A stretch of 64,000 nt of DNA from positions 7,874,001 to 7,938,000 of the forward strand of contig NZ_CP032382.1 in assembly GCF_003589925.1 (NCBI RefSeq), in the 5' to 3' direction. The notes under the pieces are model-generated. The model ran no database searches, was not told the DNA's origin, and saw nothing but the letters and a program-made list of their open reading frames with translations. The stretch comes from Chryseolinea soli. Lineage in GTDB: Bacteria; Bacteroidota; Bacteroidia; Cytophagales; Cyclobacteriaceae. The position numbers were made by a program, and so were the translations under genes. Position 1 is the first letter of the stretch; the number at the start of each line of letters is the position of its first letter. This document shows, one piece after another, positions 46,442 through 54,973 of this stretch.

Positions 46442-48787
46442 ATGATCCTTACACATCGTTGCAAGACCCTGGTAATACTGATGGTGTTACTCGTCAACAC
46501 CTCGCTCCTTTTTGCACAGTCCGGTAAACGGCCACGCCGCGACCGGGGCAACTACACCGTTTTCAGCGACTCGGCATCGGCCACCTCGGCCGAATACATG
46601 CTCCATCTCGAAGAGGCCATCCAAAAGCTGGATTCCATTCAAAATGAAAGCGGCCTGCGCCCGGAAGTCTTTGTCAATCGCGACGCCCTGAAGGCCAGCG
46701 ATTCCATTGTGCATTTTGTCGATCAAAGTTTGCAGCGTTACAGCCTCAACCTGAGAAGCCTGGAGTTACTCAAGGTCTTGCTCTCGGATGCGCAGCGCGA
46801 TCTGAAGCGTCACTACGCCTTCTTTCAAAAATCCTACAAAGACCTCGACGCCCTGCGCAACGAACTCAGGGCGTTACGACGCGACACCACGCTGCGGCAT
46901 TTGTTCCGCGATACGGTGGCCCGAAAAGCATTTCGCCCCCAATTGCTCGCGCTCCGGTCCGGAAGGAGGCAGACCGACAGTTTGTTGACGGCAAGCCTTT
47001 CGACCGTCAATACGATCAAGGCGCAAGCTTCTGCAAACTCGATCCTCTCCACACAACTCATGGGCCGCCTCAACAATAAGCTGAGCTCGGCCGGAAAGGA
47101 AGTACTTCAAAAAGAACTCAACTACCTGTGGGAGCTACCCGGCGAAGGCCAACCGGATTCGCCCGGTCTCGACAATTTTAAAGGCGAACAGAAAGCGCTC
47201 TATCTTTATTTCAGACATTCGGCGGGCATTCGTTATTTGCGCTGGATCTTTGGCATCGCCTTTTTGTGGTGGGTCCTGCGAAACGTCCGCGTCCTGAGAA
47301 GACATCGCTGGATCGATAATGTGGCAAGGGATGGCGTGATCTATCTCGTGGCCCAACCGATCGCTTCTGCTTTTGCCGTGATCTTTAGCATCGCCCCGTT
47401 GTTCGACCTCGATGCACCCGCGGGCTATATGCAGCTGGTCCTTGTTTTTCTGATGATATCGCTGACGTTTATTTTTTACAAGCAATGGCGGCGCCGGCTG
47501 TTTTATTTCTGGCTGGTGTTTATTGCTTTGTTCTTTTCATTTGCACTATTCGATCGCATTGCCATGCCGGCGTTCTGGCAGCGGTGTTTGATCCTCATGC
47601 TAAACGCGGCCGGCGCAGTGGTGGCCTTCCGTTTCCGCAAGCTTCTTCCCGAAGGCATGCAGCTGCGGCGCTTTATCCGCGCCGTGCTGGCCCTGCAGGT
47701 TGGCATGCATGTGCTGGCCATTCTCTTCCAGCTTTATGGACGGGTCACCATCTCGCAAATGCTGGGCACGGCTTCGATCTATAGCATCACCCAGGTGTTG
47801 GGACTTTCGGTGCTGGTGAGGGTGCTGGTGGAAGCGGTGTTGCTGCAAATCCATACCAGCAGGATCCTGAACAAACTTGAGAGCACGTTCGATAGTGCAC
47901 CCATCGTTCAGAACTTCCGGAGACCCCTGCTGGCGGTGGCGCTGCTGATGTGGTTTATTGTCTTCGCCACCAACCTGAACATGTACAACACCATTTATGA
48001 GGGTATGTCCGATTTTCTCAGCACGCCCCGTACCCTCGGCCAAACCGAGTTCACGTTTGGAAGCATCCTGCTGTTCATGATCATCATCTGGCTGGCTCAC
48101 TTCTTCCAACGCTACGTCGGCTACTTTTTTGGCGACGTCGGCGACGACGAAAGCGAGGGCCTGGCACAACGTTCAAAATTATTGGTCACACGGCTCGTGC
48201 TGTTGGCCGTTGGCTACCTGCTCGCTGTGGCGGCTTCGGGTCTGCCTATCGATAAAGTCACGATCGTGCTCGGCGCTTTGGGTGTAGGCATCGGGTTAGG
48301 ACTGCAAAACATTGTCAACAACTTTGTTTCCGGCATCATTCTCATCTTCGACAGACCACTCAAGGTGGGCGACTCCATCGAGTTGGGTGGCCATGCGGGG
48401 CGGGTAAAAGAAATCGGCATCCGCTCGAGCACCCTCACTACGGTGGACGGCGCCGATGTGATCATCCCCAACGGCGACGTGCTCTCCCAGCACATCGTGA
48501 ACTGGACCAACACTAATCCCTACAAACGCATCGATTTTTCGCTCGATGTGGAAACCCCGGAGGACAAAGACAAGCTCGTCGTGCTCATCAAGGACACCAT
48601 CCGATCTTCCGACCTCGTGCTCGAGAAACGCGAACCCGTGGTGCTGCTCGAGAGCATAAAGGGCGACAGCGTTTCGTTGAAGATCTACTTCTGGTGCGAA
48701 GACTTCTATAAGTCTGAGGCCGCCAAAAGTGAGGTATGGTACAAGCTCTACCAGGAGTTAAAGAGCAGGGGAATGAAGGTCAGTTGA
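46442..48787 (+). CDS. Large MscS-family mechanosensitive channel
   Basis: 781 residues from the ATG at 46442, where a signal peptide begins (LVILMVLLVNTSLLFAQ); the upstream GTG is not credible. A periplasmic helical region (about 25-260) is followed by about ten membrane helices and the MscS core: pore helix TM3 in VLGALGVGIGLGLQNIVNNF with VSGIILIFDRPLKVGDSIEL, then the beta domain with VDGADVIIPNGDVLSQHIVN and a cytoplasmic alpha/beta tail. This is the size class of MscK/YbiO-like channels that relieve osmotic downshock. It converges with the small secreted protein gene at 48820. Confidence 0.9.
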   Translation: MILTHRCKTLVILMVLLVNTSLLFAQSGKRPRRDRGNYTVFSDSASATSAEYMLHLEEAIQKLDSIQNESGLRPEVFVNRDALKASDSIVHFVDQSLQRYSLNLRSLELLKVLLSDAQRDLKRHYAFFQKSYKDLDALRNELRALRRDTTLRHLFRDTVARKAFRPQLLALRSGRRQTDSLLTASLSTVNTIKAQASANSILSTQLMGRLNNKLSSAGKEVLQKELNYLWELPGEGQPDSPGLDNFKGEQKALYLYFRHSAGIRYLRWIFGIAFLWWVLRNVRVLRRHRWIDNVARDGVIYLVAQPIASAFAVIFSIAPLFDLDAPAGYMQLVLVFLMISLTFIFYKQWRRRLFYFWLVFIALFFSFALFDRIAMPAFWQRCLILMLNAAGAVVAFRFRKLLPEGMQLRRFIRAVLALQVGMHVLAILFQLYGRVTISQMLGTASIYSITQVLGLSVLVRVLVEAVLLQIHTSRILNKLESTFDSAPIVQNFRRPLLAVALLMWFIVFATNLNMYNTIYEGMSDFLSTPRTLGQTEFTFGSILLFMIIIWLAHFFQRYVGYFFGDVGDDESEGLAQRSKLLVTRLVLLAVGYLLAVAASGLPIDKVTIVLGALGVGIGLGLQNIVNNFVSGIILIFDRPLKVGDSIELGGHAGRVKEIGIRSSTLTTVDGADVIIPNGDVLSQHIVNWTNTNPYKRIDFSLDVETPEDKDKLVVLIKDTIRSSDLVLEKREPVVLLESIKGDSVSLKIYFWCEDFYKSEAAKSEVWYKLYQELKSRGMKVS

Positions 48788-48819
48788 GGACGGCAAAATA
48801 ACGGGCACCGTTGATCCCG

Positions 48820-49455
48820 CTATTCATTGCATTCATTGATGTAATACTGGTTTCGATCATGTCCCCAAAACGGTTTGCTCAAATCATCTTTTGATTCTTT
48901 TGCAAACAAGGGGATTGCCTTTTCAAAGAAGGGAAGCGCATTCTTGCATCCCCCTCCGAATGCTCTGGGGGTATGGAAAGTGCTTTGGCCTTTCAGGAAA
49001 TAGATCCGCGGATTTGCCGCGTTGAGTGCAGAAGCTTCTGCGAGCTTGGCGTCAAAAATTTCTCCATACTTCTTATAACGGCTCATGGGCTTGACCGCGA
49101 GTCGTGCATTCGCGATATAGGCTTCCATGATCAGGATCTCCTCATTGGTCTTCGTCAGGGCCTTTGATTTGTTCAATGCCTGTTCCGCCTGATCGATCAA
49201 ACCATCGCGTTGCTTTTCATCTTCCAGCAAATAGGAAGTCACGACCTTTGCATAGGCCGCGTAATACTGTGCACTCCACTGATCGCTGTACCGTGCGGCA
49301 ATCATATCCAAACGGTTGACTACGTTGAGTTTGTCTTGAGGTGATTCCGTTTTTTCGAATTTTAAATAGGCTTCTTTCAATACTTCCTCAAACTTTTGTG
49401 CGTACGCGCCGGTGCTCAGGAGCAAAAAAATTAAAATCAATACTTTATTTTTCAT
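48820..49455 (-). CDS. Small secreted helical-repeat protein of the TonB operon
   Basis: 211-residue exported protein. Signal peptide ends near residue 20 (STGAYAQ). The mature part is helical and TPR-like (FEEVLKEAYLKFEKTESPQD; AQYYAAYAKVVTSYLLEDE; ALPFFEKAIPLF), with a C-terminal Cys-containing tail. It is 12 nt after the TonB-dependent receptor and is almost certainly co-expressed with it. Similar small proteins occur after receptors in Bacteroidota; function unknown. Confidence 0.6.
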   Translation of the reverse strand: MKNKVLILIFLLLSTGAYAQKFEEVLKEAYLKFEKTESPQDKLNVVNRLDMIAARYSDQWSAQYYAAYAKVVTSYLLEDEKQRDGLIDQAEQALNKSKALTKTNEEILIMEAYIANARLAVKPMSRYKKYGEIFDAKLAEASALNAANPRIYFLKGQSTFHTPRAFGGGCKNALPFFEKAIPLFAKESKDDLSKPFWGHDRNQYYINECNE

Positions 49456-49467
49456 ATGAATAGCGTT

Positions 49468-51621
49468 TTATAGTTCATCCTTTTTAAATGACGTCAGCGA
49501 AATATTCACACCCACAAATACCGCGCGGTATAATGGCGGGAGGATCTCATAGCGGCTTTGCCCGTCGGCGGAATAGCGGTAGCCCAATACATTTTTGTAG
49601 TTCAAAACATTGTCTACGTTGGCATAGAAGACGGTAAACCATTTTCCGATCGAGGTGAGGTAGGACAGGTTTAGCGAAAGATTCCGATACGATGGACTGC
49701 GACTACCCAGAAATGTTTGGTCGAGGGGATTATAATACGGTCTGCCGGAAGTGAAGCTGAACGTGGCTCCCAGATTCACCTGGAGCGATTCGATAAAATA
49801 CTTCGTAGTGATGTTTACGTTGTGATTGGAAACAAAATCAGGGGTTGCCTTCCCGATGAAATTCGCATACAGTCGCTTGGTATCGACATAGCTATAGGCC
49901 AGCCAGTAGTCAAAATTCTTGATCGTCTTCTGATCCCGCCAGAACACATCTACGCCTTGTGCATAACCACTACCGAAATTGTCTACTGCGCCCGACACCA
50001 CCCGGTAGGGATTGGGGTTGTAGGTGGCATTGAGCTCCCGTACCAATTGGTTATAGGATTTATAGTATCCTTCGATGCGAAACGAGCGGGAGTCATTGAT
50101 CCATTGATAGTTCGCCATATAGTGAACCGCTTGCTGAAAGTCGGGCTGATAGTCGCGAAGGAGATAGCGTTTGTCTGCCAGCTGATAGAATATGCCGCTG
50201 GCCAACGACACCTGGCTGTAGTTCCCGGTCTTCACTGCCATGGCGATGCGCGGAGCGATGTTTCCTTTTTGGAGCAGCTTGCTGTATTCCACCCGCACAC
50301 CGGGTTTGAAGGCCCATTGTTTTCCCGGCTTCCATTCCGACTCCAGGTACATGGCCACCTGGGTTTCATCAAAGTGATACGCCGCCGTATCAAAGTTCTG
50401 TTTGTATTGATAGCGCTGCACTTCGCTGCCCAGCGTGACGTTGAACGCTTCGGTTAAAAACTGCGTGACTTCCCCTCGCCATTGCATGCGCCAGTCGTTA
50501 TTCACGATGGGAAATACGCCCCACTGGGTTTTGTCTTCGTTGACGCTTGCCGACAATGCCGTGTAGACAAGTGTTTTTCCGTTTATTAATTGCCGGAACG
50601 AGGCATTGAAATACGTGTTCTGATTTTTCAAACCAAACTGCGTCATGTTGCCCGGCTGATAGGGATCGGGAATTTCTGTTCCGCTCTGATAGTAATCGTG
50701 TTTAACAAAAGCCTTAAAGATCCCCCCCTTTTCATTCTGGGCCGACCATTTGGCCGAGGCGCCGCCGCCGGTGGGAACATCATAAAAATTGAAATTCGTA
50801 TTGGCGATCTTATAAAAGGGTGAAAGGTTGCTGTAGTTCGCCGTGACTTCACCCGCGCTTCGCTTCCATCGCTTTATTCCGGACAGCGCCACGCCGGCCA
50901 TATTTACATTGGCACTCACGGTTGTTTTCTCCGGAAGATCCAACGTATTCAATTCCAATATCGACGACAGTGCCTGTCCGTAGCGCACACTGTAGCCACC
51001 GCTGCTGAAGGACATGCCTTTGAATTGAAACGGCGTGAACCGACTCCGCTGTGCCACGCCCGGGACATTACTAAAGAATGCGTTTTGCACCGTCATCCCA
51101 TCGATGATCACCGCGCTTTCACTGGCGTCGCCGCCGCGAACAAACAGTCCCGTTTGCTCAGCCACCCGTTGTGTGCCGGGAAGGGTTTGGATGGCGCCGA
51201 CGATGTCGCCTGCGGCACCTGCATTGGTATAGATGTCCATGGGTTTGAGCACGGCCACCTCACGATCGCTGTTGGCCTCCATCGAACCGGCGCTGATCAC
51301 CACTTCATTGAGCTGTGCGGCTTCTTCCTCCTTCAGCTTGAATGCAAAAGGGGAAAGCGCTCCATCCAAAACCAGCGGGATCTCCTGTTTAACAAAACCG
51401 ATTGCAGAAACCACCAGGATCTTATCCCCGGTTTCGTCCGTGGTAAAGGAAAACTTTCCCTCCGCATCACTTGACGTTCCGTCGAGCGAATTGAAGATAT
51501 AGATGCTGGCACCGGGGATGACCTCGCCCGAGATGGCGGTTACCGATCCGGAAATCTTTGTTTGGCCATACGATGAAAAAACGGCGACTATTAATACCAG
51601 GAAGCAGAAGACAATTTTCAT
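49468..51621 (-). CDS. TonB-dependent receptor with carboxypeptidase-like N-terminal domain
   Basis: 717-residue outer-membrane receptor. Signal peptide (CFLVLIVAVFSSYGQ), a CarboxypepD_reg-like beta domain (about 22-100, SGSVTAISGEVIPGASIYIF), the plug (about 110-220, GAIQTLPGTQRVAEQTGLFV followed by RGGDASESAVIIDGMTVQNA), and a beta-barrel to the end with aromatic strand ends. It is shorter than SusC (about 1000 residues) and there is no SusD next to it, so it is more likely a siderophore/vitamin-type or orphan receptor. Divergent from MarR B across a 111-bp gap, and followed by a small secreted protein. Confidence 0.9.
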   Translation of the reverse strand: MKIVFCFLVLIVAVFSSYGQTKISGSVTAISGEVIPGASIYIFNSLDGTSSDAEGKFSFTTDETGDKILVVSAIGFVKQEIPLVLDGALSPFAFKLKEEEAAQLNEVVISAGSMEANSDREVAVLKPMDIYTNAGAAGDIVGAIQTLPGTQRVAEQTGLFVRGGDASESAVIIDGMTVQNAFFSNVPGVAQRSRFTPFQFKGMSFSSGGYSVRYGQALSSILELNTLDLPEKTTVSANVNMAGVALSGIKRWKRSAGEVTANYSNLSPFYKIANTNFNFYDVPTGGGASAKWSAQNEKGGIFKAFVKHDYYQSGTEIPDPYQPGNMTQFGLKNQNTYFNASFRQLINGKTLVYTALSASVNEDKTQWGVFPIVNNDWRMQWRGEVTQFLTEAFNVTLGSEVQRYQYKQNFDTAAYHFDETQVAMYLESEWKPGKQWAFKPGVRVEYSKLLQKGNIAPRIAMAVKTGNYSQVSLASGIFYQLADKRYLLRDYQPDFQQAVHYMANYQWINDSRSFRIEGYYKSYNQLVRELNATYNPNPYRVVSGAVDNFGSGYAQGVDVFWRDQKTIKNFDYWLAYSYVDTKRLYANFIGKATPDFVSNHNVNITTKYFIESLQVNLGATFSFTSGRPYYNPLDQTFLGSRSPSYRNLSLNLSYLTSIGKWFTVFYANVDNVLNYKNVLGYRYSADGQSRYEILPPLYRAVFVGVNISLTSFKKDEL

Positions 51622-51646
51622 TTGCCTGTTCTTTTAGATGACGAAG

Positions 51647-51654
51647 CAAACGTA
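51647..51654 (-). promoter_or_regulatory. Candidate -7 element of the TonB receptor operon
   Basis: On the minus strand TACGTTTG is an exact TAnnTTTG match, giving a leader of about 19 nt before the ATG at 51621. The -33 side is taken up by the repeat pair at 51672-51725, so a bound regulator could compete with or replace it. Confidence 0.4.
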
Positions 51655-51671
51655 AAGGCAATCCCGATTTG

Positions 51672-51725
51672 TTTACATATATTTCGATATAATTAATCAT
51701 AATTTACATCGAATCCGATATAATT
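51672..51725. promoter_or_regulatory. 23-bp imperfect direct repeats between TonB receptor and MarR B
   Basis: Two 23-bp copies (51672-51694 and 51703-51725) agree at 19 positions; both start TTTACAT and end CGATATAATT, and are 31 bp apart, about three helical turns. The second copy also contains ATCG-AATC-CGAT, a small palindrome. They sit between the receptor promoter and the MarR B gene and are the best operator candidates here. Confidence 0.55.
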
Positions 51726-51732
51726 TAAAACC

Positions 51733-52383
51733 ATGAACAAAACCGTCGAATTAGTGAATGAATGGGCGCGCTTTGAAGAGAAGTTCAAAGAGGGAACCCT
51801 CGAAGAGTTCTGTCGGCATTATTTGATTTCGCAGCGCGAGAAAAAAGAGATCGGTCAGAATTTCAAAGGCGTGATCCCGCCCCAGGTAGACGCCTATCTG
51901 GCCAAGCTGTTGGGGACCATCTCGCGTTTTATGCACGTATACATTGATGCGGCCATTGAGGAGATCCCCGAAATTAAACGCGCGGAGGATTTCTATATCC
52001 TCAACTCGATTTTCAACTTAGGTGAAGCACGCAAAACGGACATCATCAACAGTCATTTCCTTGAACTATCCTCCGGCATTGATCTGATGAACCGGTTGGT
52101 GAAATTAAAATTGATCCAGGAGCGCATCGACCCCGAAGACAAGCGCTCGCGACTGATGCGCGCGACCGACAAAGGCGAGCGTGTGCTGATGAAATGTTAT
52201 GAGAAATTCTCCCGGATGTCCGAGATCATTTTCTGGGGCATGAGCGTCGACGATAAAAAATTGTGCATCCAGCTTTTGCGTGGGGTGGAGATCAAACACT
52301 CAAAAGTGATCCATGGCCTGCGCGGCAAAAGCCTGAGCGAAATACATACGGCAGTGACGGGGGTGAAAGTTCAGAAGAAGTAA
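51733..52383 (+). CDS. MarR-family transcriptional regulator (paralogue B)
   Basis: 216-residue winged-helix regulator, paralogue of the gene at 43943-44596. Same layout: N-terminal extension (LVNEWARFEEKFKEGTLEEF), recognition region ARKTDIINSHFLELSSGIDL, wing LIQERIDPEDKRSRLMRATD, and tail GKSLSEIHTAVTG. It is divergent from the TonB receptor operon across a short AT-rich gap with direct repeats, so it probably controls receptor expression and itself. Confidence in family is high, in targets moderate. Confidence 0.9.
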   Translation: MNKTVELVNEWARFEEKFKEGTLEEFCRHYLISQREKKEIGQNFKGVIPPQVDAYLAKLLGTISRFMHVYIDAAIEEIPEIKRAEDFYILNSIFNLGEARKTDIINSHFLELSSGIDLMNRLVKLKLIQERIDPEDKRSRLMRATDKGERVLMKCYEKFSRMSEIIFWGMSVDDKKLCIQLLRGVEIKHSKVIHGLRGKSLSEIHTAVTGVKVQKK

Positions 52384-52432
52384 CAGGCGTTGTTTGTGGC
52401 CAGTGCATGCTTAGGCCGTATCAAACTATGCA

Positions 52433-53977
52433 TTAACTAAACGTAGTCGAAAGAAACCTGGAATGGTGGTAGACTTCAGGTGTCTTGAACCATTCCTTTA
52501 CGTCGTCATATTGCTCGCTTGCCCTTCCTGCCTTGATAGTATACTCATTGGCGGAGGGATCATAGGCATAGTCTGCCATCCATTCGCGGAAGTTGGAAGC
52601 AGTTGATGCAATGGCATCCATAATATATTCTACCTCCTGATCGGTCATGGTCGGATGAAGCGAGACCCTGACCCAGCCCGGCTTGGAAGACAGGTCGCCG
52701 GATTGAATGGCGCGCCATATTTTGTGAGACCACGCCTGGTCAACCTTCAGCAGCCGGTGGCCATAGGTGCCCGCACAGGAACATCCACCCCGGGCCTGAA
52801 TGCCAAACTTATCGTTGAGCAATCTGACGATCAGATTATAGTGGGCGCCTTTTACCACAAACGAAATAATGCCTAATCTTTTTCTAACGTTGTCCTGCAG
52901 CACGGTCACATTAGTCATTTCCGAAAGACGAGTAAACGCTATTTTCAGTAGCTCTTCTTCCCGTTGCAGGATATTCTTTACGCCCATCGCCTCTTTCAGC
53001 CGGATGCACATGGCGGCCTTGATGCCTTGCAGGACGGGTGGCGTTCCGCCGTCTTCGCGCAATTCTATATCGGCAATATATTCACGCTCCCTCCAGGGAT
53101 TGCTGTAGAGCACGGTGCCTCCACCGGGATGGTCCGGAACAGCGTTTTTATAGATCTTTGAATTGAAGATGAGCACGCCGGGTGTGCCGGGGCCACCTAA
53201 AAATTTGTGCATCGAAAAATAGATGGCGTCCAAGGCAGCATCCGTTTCTTCCGGGTGCATGTCCATTTGAACATAGGGCGCCGAGCTGGCAAAGTCCACA
53301 AAACACAAGCCGTCGTGTGCGTGGATCAGCTTTGCCATTTCGTGATACGGCGTTTGTATACCGGTGACATTCGAACAGGCCGTTACCGCGGCGATCTTAT
53401 TCTTTCTGGATTTGTATTCCAATAAAAGTGTTTCGAAATGTTCGAGATCCACCTGGCCCTCTTCGGTCTGAGCAATGATCTCTACCGTGGCCATCGTCTC
53501 CAGCCAGGAGACATGGTTGCTATGATGCTCCATACTCGTGACAAACACCACCGGCTTCAACGCCTCCTCTATTTTGAGCGCCGTTCCATCCGGCGTGTAC
53601 TCCTTCCATCGCTCCGGCATTCTTATGCCCAGCAGCCGTTGCAGTTTATTGACAGCCGAGGTCATTCCACTACCACAAAAAATCAGCATGTCGTCCGGGT
53701 TGGCGTGGACGTGTTCTTTGACGATGCTTTTCGCTTCCTCGTAGGCTTTTGTCATCAGCGTGCCCGTGACGGTGGTCTGGGTGTGCGTGTTGGCGAAAAA
53801 GGGAATCACTTCGTTTTGCAAACAGCTTTCAATCGGCCGGTATCCACGCCCGCTTGCTGTCCAGTCGGCGTAGATGAGTTCCTTTTGTCCGGAGGGAGAA
53901 CAGAACATGTGGCCACGGCCGATCGTGTTCTCCCTGAACGGTTCAAAATAACTTTCCAATGACCCGCGGGTTCTCAT
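52433..53977 (-). CDS. Class V aminotransferase (cysteine desulfurase-like)
   Basis: 514-residue PLP enzyme of the cysteine desulfurase/isopenicillin epimerase fold. PLP lysine Lys258 in FSMHKFLGGPG, with the Asp in LCFVDFASSAP and the His-rich SMEHHSNHVSW around the cofactor. A cysteine pair Cys399/Cys401 in ARGGCSCAG lies where SufS-type enzymes have their catalytic cysteine. It is about 100 residues longer than SufS or IscS. The start overlaps the stop of the DUF4395 gene (ATGA), so the two are translationally coupled. Sulfur transfer from cysteine is the likely reaction, but another PLP chemistry cannot be excluded. Confidence 0.85.
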   Translation of the reverse strand: MRTRGSLESYFEPFRENTIGRGHMFCSPSGQKELIYADWTASGRGYRPIESCLQNEVIPFFANTHTQTTVTGTLMTKAYEEAKSIVKEHVHANPDDMLIFCGSGMTSAVNKLQRLLGIRMPERWKEYTPDGTALKIEEALKPVVFVTSMEHHSNHVSWLETMATVEIIAQTEEGQVDLEHFETLLLEYKSRKNKIAAVTACSNVTGIQTPYHEMAKLIHAHDGLCFVDFASSAPYVQMDMHPEETDAALDAIYFSMHKFLGGPGTPGVLIFNSKIYKNAVPDHPGGGTVLYSNPWREREYIADIELREDGGTPPVLQGIKAAMCIRLKEAMGVKNILQREEELLKIAFTRLSEMTNVTVLQDNVRKRLGIISFVVKGAHYNLIVRLLNDKFGIQARGGCSCAGTYGHRLLKVDQAWSHKIWRAIQSGDLSSKPGWVRVSLHPTMTDQEVEYIMDAIASTASNFREWMADYAYDPSANEYTIKAGRASEQYDDVKEWFKTPEVYHHSRFLSTTFS

Positions 53978-54639
53978 TGCTTTGCTGCCTTTGCAGCGCT
54001 ATTTCCAAACATGTTGTGGGGTGCCACATTGATCACCGGGGCAAAGAGCCGCACCATCAGAAAGATACCGGCGACAAAAGCAAACACAATGGCCCATTGT
54101 GCACGCGATACACGTTGGATGGGCTGTCTTGACTTTACATCGCAGACCTCCCCGGGACAGTATTGTGCTTTCTCGCCATACATCAGCCGGTAAACTTTGC
54201 AGGCCAGGCATATCCCAAATACAGCCTCAAAGAATAAAAAGATAAGACAAAAAAGACAGATCACGCCGGTAAACGGACTGTAGGCATTGACGACGATCAG
54301 CAAGGCAAACATGGAGCCGGACAAGAGAACACCGACGACCCACGCAAATTTCTTTTGCTTCGCTCCCACGTATTCCGGCACCTGGTTGCTGACAATCATG
54401 CGACCGATGATCAGCGACGGAGAGAATTTTGGATTGATAAACACCCGAACGATAAAGTCTACGAGGAAAAGGGCTATGGCATATTTGGCCAGTCTGAAAT
54501 CGCCTTTGAATAAAATGAGCATCAACGACGTGTAAATGACCAAAAACAGGATTCCCGCCGCCGCTCGTATCTCGCGCTCGTTCAATACGGGGATATCATA
54601 TCCCGGGACGTTCTCTCCAAACTGTATAATGTTTTTCAT
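53974..54639 (-). CDS. DUF4395 integral membrane protein with three cysteine pairs
   Basis: 221-residue membrane protein of the DUF4395 family, with about five helices (near 28-47, 50-68, 98-120, 124-148, 180-200). Cysteines are arranged as Cys128-x2-Cys131, Cys144-x2-Cys147 and Cys161-x4-Cys166; the last two pairs lie just past the fourth helix, in FGICLACKVY and YCPGEVCDV. Such pairs suggest redox or sulfur handling; in other genomes DUF4395 genes often lie beside rhodanese or thioredoxin-like genes (recollection). It overlaps the desulfurase-like gene by 4 nt, supporting a shared sulfur role. Confidence 0.8.
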   Translation of the reverse strand: MKNIIQFGENVPGYDIPVLNEREIRAAAGILFLVIYTSLMLILFKGDFRLAKYAIALFLVDFIVRVFINPKFSPSLIIGRMIVSNQVPEYVGAKQKKFAWVVGVLLSGSMFALLIVVNAYSPFTGVICLFCLIFLFFEAVFGICLACKVYRLMYGEKAQYCPGEVCDVKSRQPIQRVSRAQWAIVFAFVAGIFLMVRLFAPVINVAPHNMFGNSAAKAAKQ

Positions 54640-54973
54640 CTTCTTTAGGGGTTAATATGGTAGGGGTTCAAGCCGATCAGTCTTATAAAAATAACGGGGC
54701 TCGCGAGCATTTGAAAACATCCTATGATACATCAACGTATATTCTACAAAACCGGCGGCAATCCCGTGACATCCGTAAAGACCCATTTTCCGAGATCCCG
54801 AGTGCTTTACCCGGGGAAGATGGAGAATTTACAGGGATCGCCATTCAAATTTTTATGACGGAATGCGTCTTTTACAGGATATCCATACCAAATCGTTAGG
54901 AATCCGGTTTTACACCAAAAGGACGATTTCCGGTTATCCGTGCAATGGAATATCTTTAGGGTAGGAAAAAGAA
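54640..54973. other. 334-bp divergent intergenic region
   Basis: Region between the DUF4395 operon (-) and the LytS-type kinase (+). TATCTTTA at 54951 is one base off the -7 consensus shortly before the kinase start, but no -33 element fits. An 80-codon open frame at 54657 has no credible start or composition. No repeat or RNA structure stands out. Confidence 0.6.

Noticed and set aside
54657..54899. 80-codon open frame in the divergent gap
   Set aside because: No ribosome binding site, no export or domain signal, and composition like the surrounding intergenic sequence.
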